The translations under genes and the position numbers were made by a program. The notes under the pieces were generated by a model. The model was not told the DNA's origin and searched no databases. It saw only the letters and a program-made list of their open reading frames with translations. Of a stretch of DNA of 11,828 nucleotides, positions 1 through 6,288 are shown one piece after another. Location: the NCBI GenBank assembly GCA_937864385.1, contig CALMJN010000448.1:1-11828 (forward strand). The letters are read 5' to 3'. Numbering within the stretch: position 1 is the first letter of the stretch; each line of letters opens with the position of its first letter. This stretch comes from an uncultured Methanosarcinales archaeon (GTDB lineage: Archaea; Halobacteriota; Methanosarcinia; Methanotrichales; Methanotrichaceae).

Positions 1-407
1 CTGGAGGCCAGCAGCTCTCTTCGCGACTGCAAAATGGCCATCTCCCTCTCCACGAGCTGCATGTTCTGCTGCCGGGCCAATTCGGCCACATCCTGGGGAC
101 ATTTTTCTCCCCGCAAAGCAAAGCTTCCTCCCTCGATCAGGAGCCCCATGCCATAGACCAAAGCGGCGGCGATCTTATGCCTGGCATTCATAAGATCGTT
201 CCACAAAGCTTTCCTGGAGACGCCCATATAAAATGCCGCCTCCTCCTGGTCCAGGTCCAGCAGGTCCACCAGCCGAACCGCCTCCAGCTCCTCCAGAGTC
301 AGGGACAAGGCCTCCGTCCTGGGGCAGCCTTCGGGCAAGAAGCATCGCACCGCCGGAACCTCGGATATCCAGCGGCGGCCTCTCCTTCTTCCTCGACAGG
401 GACACAT
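1..407 (-). CDS. DUF134 family predicted DNA-binding protein (3' end cut by window edge)
   Basis: Reading the minus strand from the ATG at 407 gives an open frame of 135 codons that continues past the left edge. The protein starts MCPCRGRRRGRRW and holds a helix-turn-helix of the sigma-region-4 type at about residues 37-80, with the core LDQEEAAFYMGVSRKALWND, which matches the DUF134 family. The family is normally about 110-150 residues, so only the C-terminal tail is missing. Cysteines at 2, 4, 22 and 28 flank the basic N-terminus and could bind a metal or Fe-S centre (inference). I see no ribosome binding site before 407; an in-frame GTG lies six bases upstream, and the ATG best fits the family's short basic N-terminus. 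The gene diverges from the DUF5320 gene across a shared AT-rich promoter region. DUF134 genes often sit beside NifX-like and ferredoxin-ATPase genes, so it may regulate the module to its right. Confidence 0.85.
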   Translation of the reverse strand, partial: MCPCRGRRRGRRWISEVPAVRCFLPEGCPRTEALSLTLEELEAVRLVDLLDLDQEEAAFYMGVSRKALWNDLMNARHKIAAALVYGMGLLIEGGSFALRGEKCPQDVAELARQQNMQLVEREMAILQSRRELLAS

Positions 408-455
408 AAGCACAGATTGGATGCAGGCGTATTTCAACCTTGCGAGTCAGAAAGA

Positions 456-465
456 TTTAAATATA
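456..465. promoter_or_regulatory. AT-rich TATA-like element in the divergent intergenic region
   Basis: The motif TTTAAATATA lies between the divergent DUF134 and DUF5320 genes. It reads as a plausible archaeal TATA box in both directions. In the plus direction it would place a transcription start near 488 and give a leader of about 60 bases before the 549 start. In the minus direction it would start transcription near 435. Spacing and composition are seen directly; promoter function is inferred. Confidence 0.5.
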
Positions 466-515
466 TTGTCTCATAAGTTACCAATATCGAGGGGCATGCG
501 GAGACGATTATGCTG

Positions 516-537
516 CTCAATCAAAATATAAATTGAG
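516..537 (+). promoter_or_regulatory. Inverted repeat over the ribosome binding site of the DUF5320 gene
   Basis: Perfect 6-base arms CTCAAT (516-521) and ATTGAG (532-537) flank a 10-base A/T spacer. The right arm overlaps the GAGGTGA ribosome binding site at 535-541. It could be an operator or a weak mRNA hairpin that masks the site. The function is inferred. Confidence 0.35.
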
Positions 538-548
538 GTGAAAGAAAT

Positions 549-806
549 ATGCCTTGGGGAGATTGTACGGGACCGTGGTGGATTGGCGCTCAAGGGAATA
601 GGGCCGGCTACTATAATCCCTGGTGTCGGCGCGCTTTGGCAAGAGGCGCAGGATACGGCAGGAGCCCTGGCCGGTACTTCGTTGAACCATTTCGCCAGCC
701 TACGCCGGAGGAAGAGAGAAGCTATCTGGAAGCGGTGGTCAGGGATCTGGAGGCTGAGCTTAAATCCGTCCGGGATCAGATAGAAAGGCTGCAGTCCAGG
801 TCATGA
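549..806 (+). CDS. DUF5320 family small protein
   Basis: This is an 85-residue protein. Its start MPWGDCTGPWWIGAQGNRAGY matches the DUF5320 pattern (MPrGDgTGPxGxGpxTGRxxGy), a short Gly/aromatic-rich N-terminus followed by a charged coiled-coil tail. Here the tail is residues about 52-83 (TPEEERSYLEAVVRDLEAEL). Two cysteines (6 and 26) lie in the Gly/Trp/Arg-rich half. A strong ribosome binding site GAGGTGA at 535-541, seven bases before the ATG, fixes the start. No biochemical role is established for the family. Its genes recur next to DUF134, NifX-like proteins and MinD ATPases with ferredoxin domains, as here, so a part in the same metal or Fe-S system is likely but inferred. A terminator candidate overlaps the stop, so it is probably transcribed alone. 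Confidence 0.85.
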   Translation: MPWGDCTGPWWIGAQGNRAGYYNPWCRRALARGAGYGRSPGRYFVEPFRQPTPEEERSYLEAVVRDLEAELKSVRDQIERLQSRS

Positions 807-841
807 TCCGCGGGAACTGCAGCCGCAATTTTTGTCTTTTT
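789..841 (+). terminator. Hairpin plus oligo-T terminator candidate after the DUF5320 gene
   Basis: Seven-base arms CTGCAGT (789-795) and ACTGCAG (816-822) could pair across a 20-base loop. They are followed by TTTTTGTCTTTTT at 829-841. Archaeal RNA polymerase terminates at oligo-T tracts, so the T-run is the stronger part of the evidence. The left arm lies inside the last codons of the gene. Confidence 0.5.
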
Positions 842-1051
842 CATAATGCATGTGCCAGGATCTTGGCTTTGCAGAGCATTGCCAGAACTGACCGGGGGTA
901 CATGCTGCTGGTCTACACTGCCATTAGGCGCGGCTCATAGACCATCTGAGAGCCTTGTCAATAATCGGGAAAGGCAGGGCGTAATAGTACATTTATCCTC
1001 TGAAGAATATGCGGCCATGGCAGCGAAGTAGCGCAATGCAATTAAGTCTGG

Positions 1052-2323
1052 ATGAAAATAATGTATCAGGCAAAGAAGATGGAACTGCATACTCCCTCCG
1101 TGGTAAGGGTTGCTCTCTATTCCCTGCTCTTCAACCTCTCTCTGCTGGGGGCCAAGATCTTCCTCGCGGCCCTCACCGGAAGCCTGGCCTTGCAGGCTGA
1201 TGCCGTTCACACCCTCGTGGATGTCCTGGCCTCGGCCGCCCTAATCCTGGGCCTGAAGATCTCGGAGAGGAAGAGCGAAAGCTTTCCCCTTGGGCTGTAC
1301 AAGGTGGAAAATCTGGCCTCCATCGCCATCTCATTTCTGCTCTTCTTCACCGCCTATGAGATAATCCGGGAGGCGGCTGTAGCCGCTCCACAGGCTCCCC
1401 CATATCAGGGATATGCTCTGCTGGCGGTGGCTGCCATCATCCCGCTCCCTTATCTATTCGGCAGCTTTCAAATCCGGGTGGGACGCCAGACGGGATCTCC
1501 GAGCCTCATAGCCGACGGCGTTCAGCACAGGGCTGATGTCCTCACCTCGTCCCTGGTCTTCCTGGCCCTGGCCGCCCGGAACACTGGCCTGCCCTTGGAC
1601 CGGATTGCTGCGGCCATCATAGCCCTGGTGATAGTCAAAGAGGGCTGGAGCATCCTGGTGGACGGCATGCGTGTCCTCCTGGACGCCTCTGTGGACCTCA
1701 AGACCCTGGAGAAGATCCGCTCCCTGATAATGCTGGCACCCGAGGTTGCCGGAATCGAGGAGCTGGTGGCCAGGAATTCGGGTCGCTATCTCTTTGTCCA
1801 GGCCAGCCTGCTATTCAGAGTATCGGATCTCAGAAGAGCCCATATGGCCGGCAAGCGCATCGAGGCGGAGATAAAAAAGGAGCTGCCCCAGGTGGACCGG
1901 GTCACCATTCATTATCAGCCCATCCAGAGGAGCAGTCTCAGATACGCCATTGCCCTGCAGGATGCGAGGGGGGCTTTGAGCGAGCACTTCGGCGAGTCGC
2001 CCTTCTTCGCCCTGGTAGATATAGACCTGACGAGGAAGGATATTAGCAGACAGGAGATAGTAGCAAATCCCTACAGCAATCTGGCCAAGGGAAAAGGCTT
2101 GAAGGTCTCCCGGTTCTTGTTAGCATACAAGCCGGATATAATCATATGCAAGGAGAGCCTGGCCGGAAAGGGTCCTGGATACGCCTTTGCTGAGGCGGGT
2201 GTGGAGATTGCCCAGACTGAGGCGGAGAGCCTGGAGGATCTGGTCAAGAGCCTTGCCGGGACGGATATGGAAATGAAGGGTATGCAGGTGGCGGGGACGC
2301 AGGATGCGGATATGCAGAAATGA
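1052..2323 (+). CDS. CDF cation efflux transporter with C-terminal NifX/NifB-like domain
   Basis: This 423-residue inner-membrane protein fuses two modules. Residues about 15-213 are a six-helix CDF transporter. The helix 2 motif H53-TLV-D57 and helix 5 motif H159-RA-D162 (with D155 upstream) form the metal site, and the His-Asp/His-Asp arrangement is that of zinc-type CDFs rather than the Asp-Asp/His-Asp of YiiP. Residues about 214-292 are the cytoplasmic dimer domain, ending VTIHYQP. Residues about 296-402 are a dinitrogenase iron-molybdenum cofactor (NifX-like) domain with the signature LSEHFGESPFFALVDID, followed by a Met-rich tail (DMEMKGMQ). Ordinary CDFs are about 300 residues and stop after the dimer domain. 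The start is uncertain: ATGs at 1052, 1061 and 1079 are in frame and none has a strong ribosome binding site. The appended domain may sense or receive the metal, linking it to the NifX-like proteins encoded next (inference). Confidence 0.88.
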   Translation: MKIMYQAKKMELHTPSVVRVALYSLLFNLSLLGAKIFLAALTGSLALQADAVHTLVDVLASAALILGLKISERKSESFPLGLYKVENLASIAISFLLFFTAYEIIREAAVAAPQAPPYQGYALLAVAAIIPLPYLFGSFQIRVGRQTGSPSLIADGVQHRADVLTSSLVFLALAARNTGLPLDRIAAAIIALVIVKEGWSILVDGMRVLLDASVDLKTLEKIRSLIMLAPEVAGIEELVARNSGRYLFVQASLLFRVSDLRRAHMAGKRIEAEIKKELPQVDRVTIHYQPIQRSSLRYAIALQDARGALSEHFGESPFFALVDIDLTRKDISRQEIVANPYSNLAKGKGLKVSRFLLAYKPDIIICKESLAGKGPGYAFAEAGVEIAQTEAESLEDLVKSLAGTDMEMKGMQVAGTQDADMQK

Positions 2324-2360
2324 CAATGGAGACAATTGAAGAACTCTTAAATACTAAATC

Positions 2361-2370
2361 GCATATATGC
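2361..2370 (+). promoter_or_regulatory. Palindromic TATA-like element before the NifX/MinD operon
   Basis: GCATATATGC is a perfect 10-base palindrome in an AT-rich stretch between the CDF gene and the NifX-like gene. As a TATA box it would start transcription near 2388-2395, leaving a short leader containing the GAGG ribosome binding site at 2407-2410. A second AT-rich stretch (TTAAATACTAAA) lies just upstream at about 2347-2358. The palindrome may also be an operator. Promoter function is inferred. Confidence 0.5.
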
Positions 2371-2414
2371 ATAATTATTCAGTGTAGTCATTATCGTAAA
2401 ATGCGAGGCTTGAG

Positions 2415-2870
2415 ATGAAGGTATGTGTTACTGCAGCAGCGTCAGGCATTGACGCTCCTATGGACCCCAGATTTGGGAGGTGTCCCTTTTTCGTGGTGGT
2501 CGACCTGGACAGCATGAACGAGATATCCATTCCCAACGCCAATGTCGATGCAGCAAGCGGCGCAGGAATACAGGCCGCCCAGGAGGTGGCAAGGCAGGGC
2601 GTCTCTGCTCTGATAACCGGAAACATAGGCCCCAATGCCATGCAGACCCTATCCGCGGCAAAGATCGATATCTATCAGCATCCGGGGGGGATAGCCGTGA
2701 GAGCTGCTTTGGAGGCGTTTCAGAAGGGAGAGCTCTCCAAGATCGAAGCACCATCAGTTTCAGCCCACTCCGGCATGGGCCAGGGAAGGGGTCCCGGCCA
2801 GGGAATGGGGCAGGCAAAAGGCGGCAGAGGACAGGGTCAGGGCGCAGGCAGAGGGGGCCGGCAGCAGTGA
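2415..2870 (+). CDS. NifX/NifB-like (dinitrogenase Fe-Mo cofactor domain) protein, Gly/Gln-rich tail
   Basis: This 151-residue protein starts MKVCVTAAASGIDAPMDPRF and carries the family signature DPRFGRCPFFVVVD at residues 17-30. The NifX/NafY/NifB C-terminal fold, which carries metalloclusters or their precursors, covers about residues 1-105 and includes the conserved glycine-rich loop ALITGNIGPNAM. Residues about 119-151 form a low-complexity Gly/Gln/Arg tail, common in stand-alone archaeal and deltaproteobacterial members. Cys4 and Cys23 are the obvious candidate ligands. A GAGG ribosome binding site lies just upstream of the ATG, and a palindromic TATA-like element sits about 50 bases upstream. 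It is the first gene of a four-gene operon. No nitrogenase gene is visible, so a role in nitrogen fixation is not implied; the closest characterised setting is the orange protein (Orp) of Desulfovibrio. Confidence 0.88.
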   Translation: MKVCVTAAASGIDAPMDPRFGRCPFFVVVDLDSMNEISIPNANVDAASGAGIQAAQEVARQGVSALITGNIGPNAMQTLSAAKIDIYQHPGGIAVRAALEAFQKGELSKIEAPSVSAHSGMGQGRGPGQGMGQAKGGRGQGQGAGRGGRQQ

Positions 2871-3226
2871 AGATCTGCGTTCCCACCATGGGGCCTGCGG
2901 GCATAGAGGAGGACATCTGCCAGCACTTCGGCCGGGCTCCTACATTCACCATTGTTGACCTGGAGAACGGAGATGTGGCTGTGCTGCCCAATGTGAGCGA
3001 GCATATGGGCGGTGTGGGACTGCCCACTGAGACCATCTTCGCCGCCGGGGTGCAGGTGATGATAGTGGGAGGCCTGGGGCCCAAAGCGGTTCAGGCCTTC
3101 AGCCAGGCCAACATCGAAGTATTCGTCGGTGCCGCCGGAACGGTCAAGGATGCCATTGATGACTGGAAGTCGGAGATGCTCAGCCGGGCCGATATGGACA
3201 ATGCCTGCAGGGATCACAAGCATTAG
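2867..3226 (+). CDS. Second NifX/NifB-like protein
   Basis: This 119-residue protein is read from a GTG at 2867 that overlaps the TGA of the previous gene (GTGA, 2867-2870). A GAGGGG ribosome binding site at 2851-2856 supports this start, and the N-terminus MKICVPTMGPAG aligns with the start of the family fold. An open frame continues far upstream inside the previous gene, but that part has no homology. The signature is CQHFGRAPTFTIVD at residues 18-31, with glycine-rich loops VMIVGGLGPKAV. Candidate metal ligands are Cys18, His20, His46 and a C-terminal CRDHKH tail (residues 114-119). It lacks the Gly/Gln-rich extension of its neighbour, so the two are divergent paralogues rather than a recent duplication. 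The translational overlap suggests that they are made in a fixed ratio and may act together. Confidence 0.87.
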   Translation: MKICVPTMGPAGIEEDICQHFGRAPTFTIVDLENGDVAVLPNVSEHMGGVGLPTETIFAAGVQVMIVGGLGPKAVQAFSQANIEVFVGAAGTVKDAIDDWKSEMLSRADMDNACRDHKH

Positions 3227-3261
3227 AACCCCATTGTCAGGGTCCATCTCGAGGTAGTCAA

Positions 3262-4104
3262 TTGAAGATATCCATAGCCAGCGGCAAGGGCGGCACAGGC
3301 AAGACCCTGGTTGCCACCAGCATCGCTGCATCCCTGGCCCCAACCGTTAGAGCTGCAATAGCTGATTGCGATGTGGAGGAGCCCAATTCCTATCTATTTT
3401 TCCCGGACAGGGTCCTATTGGAGCGGAAGGAGTGCCATGTTGCCGTGCCGGTGATAGAGGAAGAGAAGTGCACCCATTGCGGCAGATGCGCCGAGGTCTG
3501 CGCCTATCATGCCCTGGCCGTCCTTCCCCAGACAGTTCTGCTCTTTCCGGAGCTTTGCCACGGCTGCGGTGCCTGCAGCATCATCTGCTCGGAGAAGGCC
3601 ATCAGCGAGAGTTCTCGCTCCATTGGGGAGATATTCCTGGCCCGATCCCCGGGTGTTGAATTGGTCTGGGGCGAGCTGGCTTTGGGCGAGGCCCGGACCA
3701 CCCCTCTGATCAAGGCGGTGAAAGAGAGGGCGGAAGGAGATACGGTGATAGTGGACTGTCCTCCGGGGACATCCTGCTCCATGGTGGAAGCAGTGCGGGG
3801 AAGCGATTTCTGTCTTCTGGTTACCGAGCCCACTCCCTTCGGACTGTACGATCTGAACATCGCCCTCAAGGTTTTAGAGAAGATGAAAATGCCTCATGCC
3901 GTTCTGGTCAACAAGAGCGGCATGGGAGACAGGAAGGTTTACGATTATCTAAAGCAGAGGAAGATTCCCCTGCTCATGGAGATCCCCCTGGACAGAAAGA
4001 TCGCTGAGATATACTCACGGGGAGAGATCTTCCCGGAGAAGATGCCGGAGTGGAAGCCCAGGTTTGCCGCCCTGGTCAGACGGATCGGAGAGATGATATC
4101 ATGA
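3262..4104 (+). CDS. MinD/Mrp-type P-loop ATPase with inserted two-[4Fe-4S] ferredoxin domain (first copy)
   Basis: This 280-residue protein starts at TTG 3262. The start is supported by GAGGTAG at 3251-3257 and by the P-loop beginning at residue 7. A deviant Walker A (SGKGGTGKT, residues 7-15, with signature Lys9) is followed by DCDVEEPN (35-42) and the switch-II/Walker B region VDCPPGTSC (164-172). Inserted at about 60-112 is a bacterial-type ferredoxin domain with two CxxCxxCxxxC motifs: C70/73/76/80 and C99/102/105/109. The family hydrolyses ATP in a dimer and is thought to move or load Fe-S or mixed-metal clusters. In Desulfovibrio, tandem ATPases of this kind belong to the orange-protein complex. 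The gene overlaps the next one by four bases. Its partners are probably the NifX-like proteins encoded just upstream (inference). Confidence 0.9.
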   Translation: MKISIASGKGGTGKTLVATSIAASLAPTVRAAIADCDVEEPNSYLFFPDRVLLERKECHVAVPVIEEEKCTHCGRCAEVCAYHALAVLPQTVLLFPELCHGCGACSIICSEKAISESSRSIGEIFLARSPGVELVWGELALGEARTTPLIKAVKERAEGDTVIVDCPPGTSCSMVEAVRGSDFCLLVTEPTPFGLYDLNIALKVLEKMKMPHAVLVNKSGMGDRKVYDYLKQRKIPLLMEIPLDRKIAEIYSRGEIFPEKMPEWKPRFAALVRRIGEMIS

Positions 4105-4955
4105 AGCAGATAGCTGTGGTCAGCGGCAAAGGAGGCACGGGCAAGACCTCCATAGTGGCCTCTTTAGCCGCTCTATCCAGCGGCCGGGCGGTTTATGCCG
4201 ATTGCGATGTGGATGCTCCCGATCTGCACCTCATCCTCCGGCCCCAGGTGCAAGAGAGCCATGATTTCATTGGAATAAAAAGGGCTTTTATAGACAGCGA
4301 TAAGTGCGTCCAGTGCGGAAGCTGCCAGGAGTCCTGCCGCTTTTCAGCCATTCAGGACTTCCGGGTGGATCAGGCCCTGTGCGAGGGCTGCGGCGTATGC
4401 AAGCTGGTCTGTCCGGCGGAGGCGGTGGAGATGAAAGACTGCCTTGCCGGCCATGCCTACATTTCCGATACCCGCTTCGGCCCTCTGGTCCATGCCGAGC
4501 TCTTTCCCGGCGAAGAGGCCTCTGGAAAGCTGGTGGCCATGGTCCGGGAGATGGCTCGCAATCTGGCAGAATTGCGCCATATGGATCTGGTTTTGATCGA
4601 CGGCTCTCCAGGCATCGGCTGCCCGGTGATAGCCTCCCTGACCGGGGTGGACCTGGCTTTGGTGGCGACCGAGCCCACCATCACCGGGGAGCATGATCTG
4701 GAGAGGATTTTAGGCGTGGCGGCTCACTTCGGAATCAAGACATCCATCTGCATCAATAAGTACGACCTCAATCCGGAAGGAGCAGGCCGAATCGAGGCTC
4801 TGGCCCAGGAGAGGGGGATAGAAGTGGTGGGAAGGCTGCCCTATCATACCTCGGTGGTGGAGGCCATGGTGGCGGGCCAGGCGGTGGTGGAGAGAGGGGG
4901 GCCGGTGGCCCAGGCCATGGCTGAGATGTACAAGAGGCTGGAAGAGATGATCTAA
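4101..4955 (+). CDS. MinD/Mrp-type P-loop ATPase with inserted two-[4Fe-4S] ferredoxin domain (second copy)
   Basis: This 284-residue protein starts at ATG 4101, overlapping the stop of the previous gene (ATGA), with GGAG at 4087-4090 as ribosome binding site. An open frame extends upstream to 4050, but the P-loop belongs at the N-terminus, so 4101 is preferred. It has Walker A SGKGGTGKT (8-16), DCDVDAPD (34-41) and DGSPGIGCP (167-175). Two cluster motifs lie at C69/72/75/79 and C94/97/100/104, the second ending in the classic CP. It is the same architecture as the first copy but clearly diverged, so the two probably form a heterodimeric or paired ATPase, as in Orp systems. It is the last gene of the operon and is followed by a T-rich tandem repeat that probably ends the transcript. 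Confidence 0.9.
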   Translation: MKQIAVVSGKGGTGKTSIVASLAALSSGRAVYADCDVDAPDLHLILRPQVQESHDFIGIKRAFIDSDKCVQCGSCQESCRFSAIQDFRVDQALCEGCGVCKLVCPAEAVEMKDCLAGHAYISDTRFGPLVHAELFPGEEASGKLVAMVREMARNLAELRHMDLVLIDGSPGIGCPVIASLTGVDLALVATEPTITGEHDLERILGVAAHFGIKTSICINKYDLNPEGAGRIEALAQERGIEVVGRLPYHTSVVEAMVAGQAVVERGGPVAQAMAEMYKRLEEMI

Positions 4956-4970
4956 ATAGCCTGGTGCGCT

Positions 4971-5004
4971 TTTTCTCCTACATTCCCTTTTCTCCCACAT
5001 TCCC
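4971..5004 (+). terminator. Tandem 17-base T/C-rich repeat, probable operon terminator
   Basis: Two adjacent 17-base copies, TTTTCTCCTACATTCCC (4971-4987) and TTTTCTCCCACATTCCC (4988-5004), differ at one base. Both begin with a T-run and lie 15 bases after the stop of the second ATPase gene. Pyrimidine-rich, T-run-bearing DNA just after an operon fits archaeal intrinsic termination. The repeat is seen directly; termination is inferred. Confidence 0.55.
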
Positions 5005-5173
5005 TTCTTCTGCCTTATCAGTGGATCGGGCAGGGATCAGGCCTGGCCGGGCCGGGGCGGTGAAGCCCATAGAAAATGATATTTCTCTTCCAAGAGACAA
5101 GCCATTGTGAAAGATGGTGAAAGCTGAGGCGAGCCAGCGCAAAAAAAACCTTTGTTGCACTGATGAGGGACAA

Positions 5174-5908
5174 TTGAGCCGGGCTGAGACCGGTCAAATT
5201 GGCATGGAGACTATCCAGGCCTATATCAAGGGCGGCATCAAGGCGGCATGGCCGATATGCATCGGCTACATTCCATTAGGGCTTGCCTTTGGCATTCTGG
5301 CCCAGAAAGCGGGATTCGATTGGCTTGATATCGGAATCATGTCCGCTATCGTCTTTGCCGGAAGCTCCCAGTTCATAGCGGTCTCCATGCTGGGTGCAGG
5401 AGCAGCCCCGCCCTCCATCATTCTTACCACCTTTGCGGTCAATCTGAGGCACGTACTGATGAGCTCTGCCCTGGCGGTTCATCTGCATGGTGTCAGTCGG
5501 AGATTTCTATCTTTATTCGCCTACGGGGTGACTGATGAGAGCTTCGCCGTCAATATTGTCAGGTTTCGGGAGGGCGGATGGCATCCCTGCCAGGCCCTGG
5601 CGCTTAATCAAACGGCAAATTTCACCTGGATCGCCAGCACCGTCCTGGGAGGATACTGCGGTCAGTTCATAGCGCCGGGGAGCTTCGGCATCGATTATGC
5701 GCTCAGCGCCATGTTCCTCTGCCTGCTGGTCTTTCAGCTCCAGGGAAGGATTCATCTCTTGACCGCTGCCCTGGCCGGGCTCCTGGCCACGGCCATCTCC
5801 ATTTTGTTGCCGGGCAACTCCTTTGTGATCATTGCATCTGTGTTAGGGGCGAGCCTGGGCTTTGCCGTCAAGAGATATGCTCTGCATAGGGGGTGGCTCA
5901 ATGCTTGA
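5174..5908 (+). CDS. azlC: AzlC family branched-chain amino acid exporter, large subunit
   Basis: From TTG 5174 the protein has 244 residues, close to the 245 of E. coli YgaZ. It is an integral membrane protein. The AzlC motifs are GYIPLGLAFGILAQKAG, VFAGSSQFIAVSMLGAG and LTTFAVNLRHVLMSSALA, followed by a TDESFAV motif and further hydrophobic helices to a basic C-terminus. With AzlD it forms the two-component exporter that removes branched-chain amino acids and analogues; for this organism that is a family inference. The start is not certain. TTG 5174 has GAGGG at 5165-5169, ATG 5204 (METIQAYIKGG) has no clear ribosome binding site, and the frame stays open up to 5114. A weak TATA-like stretch at about 5070-5085 could serve as promoter. 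The 3' end overlaps azlD by eight bases. Confidence 0.88.
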   Translation: MSRAETGQIGMETIQAYIKGGIKAAWPICIGYIPLGLAFGILAQKAGFDWLDIGIMSAIVFAGSSQFIAVSMLGAGAAPPSIILTTFAVNLRHVLMSSALAVHLHGVSRRFLSLFAYGVTDESFAVNIVRFREGGWHPCQALALNQTANFTWIASTVLGGYCGQFIAPGSFGIDYALSAMFLCLLVFQLQGRIHLLTAALAGLLATAISILLPGNSFVIIASVLGASLGFAVKRYALHRGWLNA

Positions 5909-6230
5909 AGCAGAATACGACTTTATATTATTGATAGCGGGAATGGGGCTTGTCACCTATATCCCGCGCTGGCTCCCGCTCTTCTTCCTCTCACAGCGAA
6001 AGCTGCCCCAATGGCTGGTTGAGTGGCTGGACCTGATACCAGTAGCCATTCTCAGCGCCCTTATATTCCCTGATCTTTTGGTTGCCGGCAGCCCGCGCCA
6101 TCTGGATATCCTTCAGCCTAAAGCGATGGTGGCCATTCCCACATTTCTCTTTGCCCTGAAGACCAGGTCTTTGGGGGGAACCGTTCTGGTGGGAATGATG
6201 CTCTTCTGGCTGGGATCAAGCCTCCTTTGA
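5901..6230 (+). CDS. azlD: AzlD family branched-chain amino acid exporter, small subunit
   Basis: This 109-residue membrane protein is the usual size for AzlD, with about three to four hydrophobic segments. It has the family features MGLVTYIPRWLPLFFL near the N-terminus, a PVAILSALIFPDLL helix, and a C-terminal GTVLVGMMLFWLG segment. ATG 5901 is preferred over an earlier in-frame ATG at 5862 because AGGGGGTGG at 5888-5896 is a good ribosome binding site just before it, and the shorter form matches the family. The eight-base overlap with azlC indicates translational coupling and a joint exporter. The gene is followed by degenerate permease DNA and no obvious terminator. Confidence 0.87.
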   Translation: MLEAEYDFILLIAGMGLVTYIPRWLPLFFLSQRKLPQWLVEWLDLIPVAILSALIFPDLLVAGSPRHLDILQPKAMVAIPTFLFALKTRSLGGTVLVGMMLFWLGSSLL

Positions 6231-6288
6231 AGCTGGCATGAAGCCTTCGAAAAGGGCGTTGCAGCTGTCAGATGTCAATTGACAGGAG

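Noticed and set aside
846..1031. Plus-strand open frame of 61 codons between the DUF5320 and CDF genes
   Set aside because: No ribosome binding site, no recognisable motif and a composition unlike its neighbours. It follows a terminator candidate and is better seen as intergenic.
2458..3084. Long minus-strand open frame opposite the NifX-like genes
   Set aside because: It is a shadow of two well-supported plus-strand genes, and its protein is low-complexity Pro/Arg/Ser-rich with no family resemblance.
4978..5160. Minus-strand open frame in the gap before azlC
   Set aside because: It reads across the T-rich tandem repeat and has no ribosome binding site or known motif.
2332..6282. Recurring CAATTG hexamers near gene starts (about 2332, 3260, 5172, 6277)
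   Set aside because: Four occurrences of a palindromic hexamer in 11.8 kb is close to chance, and the flanks do not form a longer shared motif.
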